A stretch of DNA of 21,242 nt from CAYSLA01 sp964431685 (GTDB taxonomy: Bacteria; Armatimonadota; UBA5829), in the NCBI GenBank assembly GCA_964431685.1, contig CAYSLA010000050.1, forward strand, positions 1-21,242. The letters are read 5' to 3'. Position 1 is the stretch's first letter. Each line of letters starts with the position of its first letter. Shown here in pieces: positions 6,369 to 14,426 of the stretch. Under the pieces are notes generated by a model. It was given only the letters and a program-made list of their open reading frames with translations. It ran no database searches and was not told where the DNA came from. A program made the position numbers and the translations under genes.

Positions 6369-9300
6369 GTGACCAACAACAGTATTAGAACTACGCAACT
6401 GCTGAACAATTGGTGGGACTTCATCAGCGTGCCCCACCCAGACATCCGAGAGCCGCTGGTCCCTGAGGCCGTTCCGTTAGACGGCTGGCAGGAAGGCGCG
6501 TATCTGGTTCCCGGTTTCTTCACGGATCACAGCTATCCGGACGACTGGAGAGAGTCAAGAAGCGGTTGGGCGAGGACCAGGTTCCTTAGACCCGAGAACT
6601 GTGCCAACCACAGAGCGATGCTCAAACTTGATGGGGTAATACCGAAAGCCCACGTCTTCATCAACGGAACCAAAGCTTACGAGCAGGAAGATATGTTTCT
6701 GGGAGATCAAGTGGACATAACCGACCTGATCGGCCCCGGCGAGAACGAACTGGCAGTTTTCATAACCGAGTTCAAGACCTTTGATCACCCCGAGAGAAAT
6801 CTGCCCATTCTCATAGATGTCCCTTGGGGGTGTTGCCCTGCAAAGGATCAAGCCGGAATCTGGCAAGACGTGAGCGTGGAATACAGACCCGCAGTATGCG
6901 TGGAAGATGTCACGATCATCACTTCAGTGCGCGACAACGCCATCACCATCGTCTCTCGCCTGCACAACTACTCAGATACGCCATTCCAAGGACTGCTGGA
7001 ACACAAGGTACTAAGCGCCGGACAGACCGTGTTTGGATTGCCCGAAGAGACACTGGAAATCGGTGCCGGAGAGTCACTTGAGGTCATCTCCACAGCAAAA
7101 TGGGCCGATTATCATCCGTGGACACAGGAAGACCCGCATCTCTATCACCTGAGCACTCGCCTGGGAACGCATGACACGCGGACAAATGGCACCGCCACTG
7201 CTCAGGGACAGCTCCCTGTGTTGACAGATGAGATACTGACCCGATTTGGATTCAGAGAAGTCTGGATAGAGGGTCACAGGATCATGCTGAACGGACGAGC
7301 CATGCGGTGGAGCGGGGAGTGGTGCCATAAGTCGCATTCGCACTGGCTGAGGCCGGAGTATGTGCGGCAGTGGTACCAGCAGATCAAAGACCTAAACATG
7401 AACTACGTTCGCATGCACACGTTTCCCCACCCGGAATACTTCCTCGACATAGCGGACGAGATGGGCATCTGTGTATGTCAGGAATCTGCGCTTCACGGTT
7501 CCGGGCAGGCCGGATGGGATACACCCGAGCTGTGGGATCGCGCGCGGCGGCACATAAAGCGGATGGTGCGGAGAGACAAGAACCATCCATCTTTGGTGCT
7601 TTGGAGCGTTGAGAACGAGATGCGATGGTCGCTCAACATCGTTCCAAGCGCGAAAGACGAACTGCCGAAACTCAAGGAGCTTATGGGCGAACTGGATCCC
7701 ACCAGACCCGCCTATCACGACGGTGACAGTTCCCTGTGGGATGAGACGACGCAGGACATCATCTCAAGGCACTACGGCACAGCCTGCACCGGTCTGGGCT
7801 GGTGGGACAAGACTCGGCCGCTGCACTCGGGTGAAGTCGGCAGATGGCACTTTGCCAGCCCTTACACCGCGCTCCAGTGGGCGGATGACGAAGTCTTTTC
7901 GTACTACTCCGCAATCTCACGGTCGATAGCTATGGACGCCTGCAGAACTTCGGAGTTGGCCAGGGCAAACGAAGTGAGTTGTCTGTTTTTGTGGAACACC
8001 TCGGGTTTGGACAACTTCCGTCCCTCTGAGGCAAAGACGTTCTTCTGGGATGAGCCCAACAGTCCTTTTCTGAAACCGCTTGCCCACAAACCGTATGAAA
8101 GCGAGTACGCGTGGTGGGAAGACGGAAAAGGCTACCGTCCGGGCCACAGCTTCGAGCTGATACGCCACACATTCCGCCCGCTGGCGCTCGTAATCAAACA
8201 GGAGAGGACTCAGTTCTATTCTGATCGCACCGTCCCACACACAGTATACCTGGTTAACGACCTGCCCGTGGATACAGCGGGTCAGATAACCGTTTCCGCC
8301 GTCCAGAACGGCTGTGAACTGTGGAGCGAGACGCGAGAAGTAAGCGCGGCCAGCGGCTGCACAGCCACGGCGGACTTTGCCGTTCCTCTGGATTCGGTTG
8401 ACTGCAGTATCCCGGCACAAATTCACACGGTAGTGAGCAGCTCCGAAGGCTCTGATGCGGTAGTCCGAACTATCCGAATCACAGACTCAGCCCAGCGCAC
8501 GAAGCCTCTGGACATTCCAACGCCCGCTCTCTACGGCACGGGAGCCGTCTGTGGCTTCCTCGACAGCCACTGTGTGGAGTATGTGCAAACGCACGACCCG
8601 GCCACGCTGGACCCGAAGAAGACGCCAGTATTGATCGTTGCTGACAACTCCGTCAAGCCTTCATCGGACGATAACGTTCGCATTCGGAAGTTTCTGCAAA
8701 GAGGCGGGAGTGTGCTGGTGCTGGAACAGACAAACCCTCTGTTTCCGGAATTGAAAATCGCACGCATGCCGGTAGAAATGGCCCACGCACGCAGCCCGCG
8801 TCACAGGATCCTCGAAGGCGTCAAACCCGACGAACTGCGGTTCTTCGGCGATGACCCGTTCGGTCTGCCGAGCTCAGACTCATACGTTACGATGTTCCCG
8901 TATGAGAAGCCCGAGGATTGGAGCGTGGTTAGGCCAATCATCGACTCAAGCGGTGGCGATTTCGCGGTCGGAGGCCTTGGTTGGGCCCCGCTGATAGAAA
9001 CCCGCATCGGAAACGGCTGTCTTCTGGCCAGCCAACTCCGTCTCTCAGACCGCTGGTCCGAACTTCCCGTTGCCGACAAGCTGCTCACTAACTCACTGAG
9101 CTACCTCTCCGGCTTCGCGCCCGCCAAGCATATTTCGGCTGCAGCCGACGCGGCAACGTCCGATCTTATAGCGCAGGCGGGATATGCCCAGGCGGGTGTC
9201 GGCGATCTTCATGAGAATCTCAAGGACGAAAACGTTCTCCTGGTGTCCGGAGACAGCCTTCCGGCCTGCAACTCCAGTTGCATGCGCAGGTATCTCGCCA

Positions 9301-10355
9301 ATGGCGGACTGGCTCTTGTGTGGGATATGACCAGCAACACGCGCGGCTACTGGGAAGAAGTGCTGGAGACCGGAATCGAGCTCTTCGAACCGGAGCACAC
9401 GGTCTACCAGCTCGTCCGTGCGACCGACCATGCGCTACTCTCGGGAATCAGCAATGAGGACACCTGCTGGCTGGACAACTGGACCTACAAGCCTCGGAGC
9501 GCCAAGGACCAGATTGTCAAAACGCTGCTCAATATAAACGGCGGCACAGCCCTGCTGACAAACTCTACGAAATCCGGCCTGGACGTTCTTTTCGGAGACG
9601 AGAACGCCACCGAGCGGAAGCGCATGCCTACTCTCTGGGCGTATTTCGACGGTCCCGAGCCCAAGCTGGGAGGCGGTCTGGTGGAAGTGCCTGTCGGCAA
9701 GGGGCGAGTTATCTTCTGTCAGATACTGAAGCGGCCGGACCTGTTCCGGTTCCGGCGCGTCTTCGGAGCGGTGCTGGCGAACGTCGGCCTGGATACCTAT
9801 GCGGACGTCCTGGCCGGCGATTCCACCCCCGCAGGCGCCAAGGCAAGCGACGGATACCCGGAATCCGTGCTTCTGGCCGAGATAAGCAGTGATTCTGATC
9901 TGCAGGACATACTGAGCAAGAGTCATCACCACGTGGAGTCCTATGCGGCAAACACAGCGTTCCGCGAATGGTCAGGGTGGAAGGCGGCAGACAGCCCGGA
10001 GGGGACGTTAACCTGTCCCGATCACGTTGCGGGTAAGAGACTGCTGATTGGACTGCAAGTGGCTACGCCGGAGCCGAGAAAATTCCTGGAGACCGTGGGA
10101 GGGCTTCCAAACCCCGATCTTCAAACGTTTCTGGAAGTCCAGGGCACGGCCAGCATCAGGGCCTGGGTCAACGCGGTGGAATGGGGGCGCATGCGATGCG
10201 ACCCAGACAAGCCGGCCGTGGTCTCCGATATTGACCTGGAGGCAGGCACCAACTTCGTTCTGCTGCTGTGGGAAGATCCGGCAGCAGGAGCAGAACTAAA
10301 GCTAGCTTTCCAGAACAGGAACCGCGAGCCGGAGGTGACATTCGCGTTTTCCTGA
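6369..10355 (+). CDS. Very large GH2-family glycoside hydrolase (beta-galactosidase/glucuronidase-like)
   Basis: The product is a predicted retaining exo-glycosidase acting on a beta-linked sugar. GTG 6369 (1328 residues) is preferred because GAGGT lies 8 nt upstream; ATG 6327 would add 14 residues. Numbered from the GTG, residues ~1-190 form the GH2 sugar-binding jelly roll (LDGVIPKAHVFINGTKAYEQ), followed by an immunoglobulin-like domain and a TIM barrel. The barrel contains WSVENEM with predicted acid/base E417 and HSGEVG with nucleophile E489, a spacing close to that of LacZ. Beyond the barrel are two alpha/beta segments resembling glutamine-amidotransferase-like beta-galactosidase modules (starting about 750 and 955: VLIVADNS and VLLVSGDS), then a beta-rich C-terminus. 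No signal peptide is seen, so it is probably cytoplasmic. It is far longer than typical GH2 enzymes. Substrate unknown; the convergent sugar genes suggest carbohydrate catabolism. Confidence 0.9.
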   Translation: MTNNSIRTTQLLNNWWDFISVPHPDIREPLVPEAVPLDGWQEGAYLVPGFFTDHSYPDDWRESRSGWARTRFLRPENCANHRAMLKLDGVIPKAHVFINGTKAYEQEDMFLGDQVDITDLIGPGENELAVFITEFKTFDHPERNLPILIDVPWGCCPAKDQAGIWQDVSVEYRPAVCVEDVTIITSVRDNAITIVSRLHNYSDTPFQGLLEHKVLSAGQTVFGLPEETLEIGAGESLEVISTAKWADYHPWTQEDPHLYHLSTRLGTHDTRTNGTATAQGQLPVLTDEILTRFGFREVWIEGHRIMLNGRAMRWSGEWCHKSHSHWLRPEYVRQWYQQIKDLNMNYVRMHTFPHPEYFLDIADEMGICVCQESALHGSGQAGWDTPELWDRARRHIKRMVRRDKNHPSLVLWSVENEMRWSLNIVPSAKDELPKLKELMGELDPTRPAYHDGDSSLWDETTQDIISRHYGTACTGLGWWDKTRPLHSGEVGRWHFASPYTALQWADDEVFSYYSAISRSIAMDACRTSELARANEVSCLFLWNTSGLDNFRPSEAKTFFWDEPNSPFLKPLAHKPYESEYAWWEDGKGYRPGHSFELIRHTFRPLALVIKQERTQFYSDRTVPHTVYLVNDLPVDTAGQITVSAVQNGCELWSETREVSAASGCTATADFAVPLDSVDCSIPAQIHTVVSSSEGSDAVVRTIRITDSAQRTKPLDIPTPALYGTGAVCGFLDSHCVEYVQTHDPATLDPKKTPVLIVADNSVKPSSDDNVRIRKFLQRGGSVLVLEQTNPLFPELKIARMPVEMAHARSPRHRILEGVKPDELRFFGDDPFGLPSSDSYVTMFPYEKPEDWSVVRPIIDSSGGDFAVGGLGWAPLIETRIGNGCLLASQLRLSDRWSELPVADKLLTNSLSYLSGFAPAKHISAAADAATSDLIAQAGYAQAGVGDLHENLKDENVLLVSGDSLPACNSSCMRRYLANGGLALVWDMTSNTRGYWEEVLETGIELFEPEHTVYQLVRATDHALLSGISNEDTCWLDNWTYKPRSAKDQIVKTLLNINGGTALLTNSTKSGLDVLFGDENATERKRMPTLWAYFDGPEPKLGGGLVEVPVGKGRVIFCQILKRPDLFRFRRVFGAVLANVGLDTYADVLAGDSTPAGAKASDGYPESVLLAEISSDSDLQDILSKSHHHVESYAANTAFREWSGWKAADSPEGTLTCPDHVAGKRLLIGLQVATPEPRKFLETVGGLPNPDLQTFLEVQGTASIRAWVNAVEWGRMRCDPDKPAVVSDIDLEAGTNFVLLLWEDPAAGAELKLAFQNRNREPEVTFAFS

Positions 10356-10402
10356 CACGGGCAGTGGCAAATCCATGGATCCCCGACTGCGCACGAAAGA
10401 CG

Positions 10403-10429
10403 TGTCATTCCGAGCAATGGGAGGAATCC
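10403..10429. repeat. Half-copy of the TGTCATTCCGA repeat
   Basis: TGTCATTCCGAGC, five bases, then GGAGGAATCC closely matches the left arm of the long inverted repeat at 25-52. Only one arm is present. It lies in the 184-bp gap between the convergent GH2 and isomerase genes. Confidence 0.5.
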
Positions 10430-10442
10430 GTTTTGCGTTGTT

Positions 10443-10495
10443 CCGGGATTTTGGACTCACCAGGCCAAACGGACTGGTACAATCCGAAATCCCGG
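10443..10495. repeat. Inverted repeat between convergent genes, possible bidirectional terminator
   Basis: Arms 10443-10455 and 10483-10495 are reverse complements at 12 of 13 positions (outer nine bases CCGGGATTT and AAATCCCGG), with an inner CCAG/CTGG pair. It sits midway between the stops of the GH2 gene (10355) and the isomerase gene (10540), where a two-way terminator would be expected. There is no clear T-run, so termination is inference. Confidence 0.5.
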
Positions 10496-10539
10496 TATAT
10501 CTAACTCGTAGAACTCACCAAACTCACCGGAGCCGCAGG

Positions 10540-11367
10540 TTACCGCAGGAGCCAGTTTGTGACGTTCAGGGCGTGTTGCAGCTTCATAGCAGTGATCTCC
10601 GGGACCGGGTGTCTTTCACCACCGATCTCCAGGTTGAATGTCCCATCGTAGCCGATGTCTTTCAGAGCCGACACTACTCCCGGCCAGTCGATGTTCCCAT
10701 TGCCTGGAGCAAGGTGCTGGTCTCCCGTGCCGTTGTTATCCGATATGTGCGTGCAGAAGATTGCCGGTCCAAGTTGCCGGATCATGCCGGCGGTGTCTCC
10801 GGTGCGCACGTTGGCGTGAGAGGTGTCGATTGTGACTCCGAGCGCGGAGCTATCGACCGCGGCAAGAAGCTCCAGCAGATCACCGGCGGTAGACCCAAAC
10901 TCGCTTGCATTCATCATGTTCTCTATGCCTATCCTCAGCCCCAACTCTCCCGCGCGGTCTGCCAGGCGGCGGAAGCTGTCGACGTTGAGATCAAAGATAC
11001 GGCGTCTTTCCTCGGGGGTCGCGCATCCGTTCCCCCTGCCGGGGTGGATTACCACATTCTTCACGCCGAGTTGGCTCGAATAGTCCATGTGGCGCATCAG
11101 GGTGGCTATCTCGGAATTGCGTAGTTCGGCATCGGGGCGCGCAACGTCAGCCGTAAGTTTGGCGTGGGCCTGCGGCATATAGAGGTCCAGCGCGGCCAGC
11201 ACCTGCAGGGTTTCCTCGATGACTTTGTGGCGGTTCTCATCCTGGTCTATGGCAGCTATATGTTCGTCAGCCACCTCAAATACTGTCCACCCCAGAGAGT
11301 GGAGCTTCCGAAGCGCCTTGGGAAGCGAGTCCTCAAGGTAGGTAGCAGTGAATATCGCAGCAAGCAT
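10540..11367 (-). CDS. Sugar phosphate isomerase/epimerase (xylose isomerase-like TIM barrel)
   Basis: This 275-residue protein has the AP-endonuclease-2/xylose-isomerase-like fold, whose members interconvert sugars, keto-sugars or sugar acids with a divalent metal. The likely metal ligands are all visible: E149 in GIENMMN, D181 and H184 in TIDTSHAN, H207 in CTHISDNN and E247 in NLEIGG. HPGRGNG (108-114) is another conserved loop. ATG 11367 has GAGGAT upstream. It lies 54 nt downstream of mtlD on the same strand and is probably co-transcribed with it, which hints at polyol or ketose metabolism. The precise substrate cannot be read from sequence; an endonuclease IV function is unlikely because the metal-site pattern and neighbours fit sugar enzymes. 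Confidence 0.88.
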   Translation of the reverse strand: MLAAIFTATYLEDSLPKALRKLHSLGWTVFEVADEHIAAIDQDENRHKVIEETLQVLAALDLYMPQAHAKLTADVARPDAELRNSEIATLMRHMDYSSQLGVKNVVIHPGRGNGCATPEERRRIFDLNVDSFRRLADRAGELGLRIGIENMMNASEFGSTAGDLLELLAAVDSSALGVTIDTSHANVRTGDTAGMIRQLGPAIFCTHISDNNGTGDQHLAPGNGNIDWPGVVSALKDIGYDGTFNLEIGGERHPVPEITAMKLQHALNVTNWLLR

Positions 11368-11421
11368 AGCGGATACATCCTCGAATTGGCATGCCGTAAA
11401 ACCACGTTCGACAGGGCAGAC

Positions 11422-12579
11422 CTACGGCAATAGCTCGTACTGAGCGATGACCTCTCTCGTAATCTCGGATCCAGCCTCCAACTCGCTGACTTCGCGAAGT
11501 GCGTTGGCAGGTCCGCCATCCTTGAGCAGTTCTTGCACACGAGGAGCAGTAGGATCTTCGGGCGGGTTGAACTTGAGCGCTGCGGCAATGGCCTTACATA
11601 CGCCAACAGGTTTGACTCCGTAATCCAGCGCCAGTTTCGCTCCGCCGATCAGTCGGTCTGTGGGGCCAAGCTTGCGCACAGGGTCCTTGCCGACTCTGGC
11701 AACCTGGTCTGCCAATGCACGGTTCGCGAACCGAGCCAGCAGATCTTCGATGTGAGCCTGATGTTCCTCCGGGCTTAGACCGTGTTTCGCAATCAGCGCC
11801 TGCCCGGTTTCGGCGAGAGCCTTGCGTACGTCCGCGTTCACATCCGAATCGCCCATCGCCTCCCAGATATACTCATAGCCTTTGAGATAGCCCAGATAAG
11901 CAGACGCCGCGTGCCCAGCATTGTGAGTGTAGAGTTTTCGATCAACGTAGGCCTGGAAGTTGTCCGCCGGCTCAACACCAACGATCTCCGGCAGCGTCCC
12001 TTTGATGGCGGCCTTGTCGATGGGAAGATGCTTGTATGGCTCTACCACAACCAGCAGAGGATCGATCGCCTTCTGCTCGTCGGTCATAACCGGAACCATG
12101 CGTCCGACCACACTCATCACAAACCCAACCTTGGCGTGGACGTACGCGGCAAGTTCCGCAGGCAGAGCATCAAGCACTTTCTCCTTGAGAAAACCCTGCG
12201 CGCCCTGCATGTTCTCGCAGATTATGATATTGATCGGACTAGCGCACCCTGCATCGTGCCTGGCCTTGATTCCCGCGGCAATGGTCGGAGCTATGTGGGG
12301 CAGTACGTTCACCCCAACGGCTGTACACAGCACGTCCGCCTCCGCAATCTCCGCAGAAACGGCCGGGATATCGCGTCCATTCACCGCGCGCACATTGCGT
12401 ACAATGACATCGTATGGCTCATCACACGCTATCCGAATTGGATACTCCCGGCGCCGGTTCAGGAGTCCAACCAAGTCCTCCATAACATCAACAAAGACCA
12501 CCTCAAAGCCGGTCTCGCTGAACAACTGCCCCGTGAAACCGCGGCCGATATTGCCGCCGCCAAACTGCACCGCTTTCAT
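11422..12579 (-). CDS. mtlD: Mannitol-1-phosphate 5-dehydrogenase
   Basis: This cytoplasmic NAD-dependent enzyme interconverts mannitol 1-phosphate and fructose 6-phosphate. The dinucleotide-binding motif GGGNIGRGF lies at residues 7-15, and the polyol long-chain dehydrogenase catalytic motif KLYTHNAGH (the K-x4-N-x2-H pattern) is in the middle of the protein. The 385-residue length is typical. ATG 12579 (MKAVQFGGG) was chosen over an upstream in-frame start at 12621 because the family begins directly at this strand and AGGTGG lies 9 nt upstream. No mannitol PTS or regulator gene is adjacent, so it may work in mannitol synthesis, osmoprotection or redox balance, or the transporter lies elsewhere. 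A weak minus-strand -10 (TATTAT, 12617-12612) lies upstream with no convincing -35 box. Confidence 0.94.
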   Translation of the reverse strand: MKAVQFGGGNIGRGFTGQLFSETGFEVVFVDVMEDLVGLLNRRREYPIRIACDEPYDVIVRNVRAVNGRDIPAVSAEIAEADVLCTAVGVNVLPHIAPTIAAGIKARHDAGCASPINIIICENMQGAQGFLKEKVLDALPAELAAYVHAKVGFVMSVVGRMVPVMTDEQKAIDPLLVVVEPYKHLPIDKAAIKGTLPEIVGVEPADNFQAYVDRKLYTHNAGHAASAYLGYLKGYEYIWEAMGDSDVNADVRKALAETGQALIAKHGLSPEEHQAHIEDLLARFANRALADQVARVGKDPVRKLGPTDRLIGGAKLALDYGVKPVGVCKAIAAALKFNPPEDPTAPRVQELLKDGGPANALREVSELEAGSEITREVIAQYELLP

Positions 12580-12678
12580 TTGGGAAAACCACCTGTTTCG
12601 TATTCGCCTGAATAATAGCACGCTCGGAGGCCCGAGAGCAAGAAGAGTGACTTCTTCGCCCCGAGTCGTCTTGCTGAA

Positions 12679-12695
12679 CCTGGATCAAGTTCAGG
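12679..12695. repeat. Palindrome core copy, intergenic
   Basis: CCTGGATCAAGTTCAGG differs at one base from the 17-bp core consensus. Outer arms GCTGAA (12673-12678) and TTCAGC (12699-12704) give the same nested layout as the coding copies. It lies in the 260-bp divergent region between mtlD and the Pro-rich protein gene, which otherwise shows only short hairpins (such as 12640-12656) and the promoter at 12790-12818. Confidence 0.7.
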
Positions 12696-12789
12696 AGATT
12701 CAGCACCCACAGGCTGGTCGTAATGACACGGCAATGCTCCTGGAATCGCGCCTGTCAGCCAACCGTCACTTGCAGCAAACTCCGCTCAT

Positions 12790-12818
12790 TTGACCGGGTT
12801 CGGTGAAGCGGATATACT
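12790..12818 (+). promoter_or_regulatory. Sigma-70-type promoter for the secreted Pro-rich protein
   Basis: TTGACC (12790-12795), a 17-nt spacer and TATACT (12813-12818) match the housekeeping consensus well. Transcription would start near 12825, giving a very short leader whose GGAG (12825-12828) lies 11 nt before the ATG at 12840. Confidence 0.55.
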
Positions 12819-12839
12819 GAAATTGGAGTATGAGTCTAT

Positions 12840-14426
12840 ATGAGAGCTTTGGTAACGGTAATCCTTTGCATGATTCTGGCTGCCCTGCCGTGCTTATCGG
12901 CTGAATCCCGGGAAGATAACCTGATCCAAATTCGGGGCAAGATTGTCGAGACCAATGGGGCCGATCAGCTCACCGTTGATGTCATCTCAATCCGCATGCA
13001 TCCCGGCCCAAGAGATGTGGTCTTCGATGAGCCCAGACCGAAGCGGGTGCTACTCTCTGCCCGGACAGAAATCATCAGCGCGGACGGATCGGCCGCAGAT
13101 TCAAGCGCTCTCACGGCCGGCGCCTACGTGGAGGTTGTCGGGGCCAACGAAGGTGTCGGAACGGCGCTCACGGCCGGCACCGTGGTAGTCCGCGAGTCCA
13201 CCGACTCAGGCTGGTACAACCCGCTGGTCAGTTCCAGTGCAAGAAATACGACCGAAGCCAAAGCGCCCAAGCCATCCTCTGACCGGGCTCCTGAAACAGA
13301 CTCCAGAACAGGCAAGGCGCCGGAACCGACGTCCTCGCCTGCAAAGCAAACAGCAAAAGAGAAAAGAGATACTACCGTCACCAAGAAGCCTATCCAAGGT
13401 GCGGTGAGTGACCCCGACAGGGCGCGATCTGACCCTGACCCTGAATCAAGTTCAGGATATTCAGGGTCGCCCCGCAGCGGGAACGTGAAACCCTCCACTC
13501 CGGCCAAGCCAGCACAGACCTTATCAACGCCGAAACCGGAAAGACCTCCCGTGCCTGCCACTCCCCCAAGAACCTCTGCCACGCCGAAAACGGTTCCTGA
13601 GCGGAGCCGAAAGGCTGAGACGCCCAAGATACCGAAACCCAAGCCTGCCGCAAAGCCGCCGACACCTGATATCCCTGCAAAGAAGCCCGCGCCCAAGCGG
13701 GTGCTTACGGTGCAACTTGAGGCGGCGGAGCAGCCGGCGAGCGACAAGACCTATCGCTTCGACACTCGTTCCGGCGCCGACCAGTCAACGCAGTCCATAG
13801 TCACGGTTGAAAAGCAGATGAAGGCTCTTGGAGAACGCTCCAGCTTCGAGCCAGGCACAGTGAAGGTGTCCTCGGACTCACAGATACCAGTGCTAACGTT
13901 TCGCACGGGCTCCGCACCCAACCTGGACCGTACGGACGCGCTGATAATGGTGACGGAGGACGATCTCAGTCTAAACGGCGCCCAGGCCCTGTGCAGGGCT
14001 ATGTCCGCCGTTTCACGCGGGCGGATAGAAACACCAGGACACGTGAGCATCCGGATAGCGCCGCTTCCTTCCAGATCGAGACCCGCGGGAGAGGAATACA
14101 AGAACGAGTCGTCACTCCTCAAGTCGCTGCTTGTAACCAGCTACCGACCAAGACTGGTGCTGCAAATCGCGATGGGGGCCGGAAACGATGATATCGCCCT
14201 GTCGGGCGACGCCGCTCTGTGTGAGACTGTCCGCGCGGCCATTCTGGAGTTCGCTAACAAACGCCCACATTCGCTGCCAGCGCTTTCTCCGCCTGACAAG
14301 ACGCAACCCGGCACATCCGGAACTTGCGCAATATCCTTGAACCTGGTGTCAGGTTCAAGGTATGCCCCTATCGAATCGGCCGTCAGGATAGTGCTGCAGT
14401 CTGCGGCTTCGACGCAAGGCCCCTAA
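12840..14426 (+). CDS. Secreted Pro/Lys-rich protein of unknown function
   Basis: I do not recognise this 528-residue protein. Residues 1-20 are a signal peptide, with likely cleavage after LSA. Residues ~27-120 form a beta-rich domain (IRGKIVETNGADQLTVDVIS; VLLSARTEI; GAYVEVVGA) that resembles small OB-like or DUF5666-type domains. Residues ~130-290 are a disordered Pro/Lys/Ser/Thr-rich linker of the kind that spans peptidoglycan or tethers surface domains. Residues ~315-490 are a mixed alpha/beta C-terminal domain (VLTFRTGSAPNLDRTDALIM; RLVLQIAMGAG) of unknown type. Two palindromic repeats are translated in frame: 13420-13472 in the linker and 14335-14360 near the C-terminus. It has its own promoter. 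Its last 44 bases overlap the end of the convergent MFS gene. Confidence 0.8.
   Translation: MRALVTVILCMILAALPCLSAESREDNLIQIRGKIVETNGADQLTVDVISIRMHPGPRDVVFDEPRPKRVLLSARTEIISADGSAADSSALTAGAYVEVVGANEGVGTALTAGTVVVRESTDSGWYNPLVSSSARNTTEAKAPKPSSDRAPETDSRTGKAPEPTSSPAKQTAKEKRDTTVTKKPIQGAVSDPDRARSDPDPESSSGYSGSPRSGNVKPSTPAKPAQTLSTPKPERPPVPATPPRTSATPKTVPERSRKAETPKIPKPKPAAKPPTPDIPAKKPAPKRVLTVQLEAAEQPASDKTYRFDTRSGADQSTQSIVTVEKQMKALGERSSFEPGTVKVSSDSQIPVLTFRTGSAPNLDRTDALIMVTEDDLSLNGAQALCRAMSAVSRGRIETPGHVSIRIAPLPSRSRPAGEEYKNESSLLKSLLVTSYRPRLVLQIAMGAGNDDIALSGDAALCETVRAAILEFANKRPHSLPALSPPDKTQPGTSGTCAISLNLVSGSRYAPIESAVRIVLQSAASTQGP
13420..13472. repeat. Nested palindrome, exact 17-bp core, inside a coding linker
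   Basis: The exact core CCTGAATCAAGTTCAGG (13440-13456) is flanked by CCCTGAA (13439-13445) with TTCAGGG (13460-13466), and by outer GGGCG (13420-13424) with CGCCC (13468-13472). It is translated in frame within the disordered linker of the Pro-rich secreted protein (about residues 194-211), where extra residues would be tolerated. Confidence 0.75.
14335..14360. repeat. Perfect 11-bp-stem palindrome at a convergent gene junction
   Basis: CCTTGAACCTG (14335-14345) and CAGGTTCAAGG (14350-14360) pair perfectly around a GTGT loop. It is read in frame as residues ~499-507 of the Pro-rich protein and lies 22 nt beyond the MFS stop on the minus strand. It could help terminate MFS transcripts, though no T-run follows. 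The sequence is related to, but distinct from, the 17-bp core family. Confidence 0.7.

Noticed and set aside
10375..11124. 249-codon plus-strand open frame over the isomerase gene
   Set aside because: Mostly antisense to the isomerase, whose metal ligands are all intact; its start lies in repeat DNA.
12622..12789. Possible riboswitch between mtlD and the Pro-rich gene
   Set aside because: Several short hairpins are present, but no known aptamer motif could be recognised, and the region lies upstream of the predicted transcription start.
11782..12793. Two ~277-codon plus-strand open frames opposite mtlD
   Set aside because: Shadows of mtlD in other frames, without family motifs.
12830..12904. 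Alternative ATG at 12830 for a small upstream peptide
   Set aside because: It is in a different frame, lies only 1 nt after GGAG, and stops within 75 nt with no signs of selection.
13124..13747. 207-codon Gly/Ala-rich minus-strand frame opposite the Pro-rich linker
   Set aside because: A Pro/Lys-rich coding strand automatically gives a Gly/Leu-rich antisense frame; the signal peptide and promoter support the plus strand.
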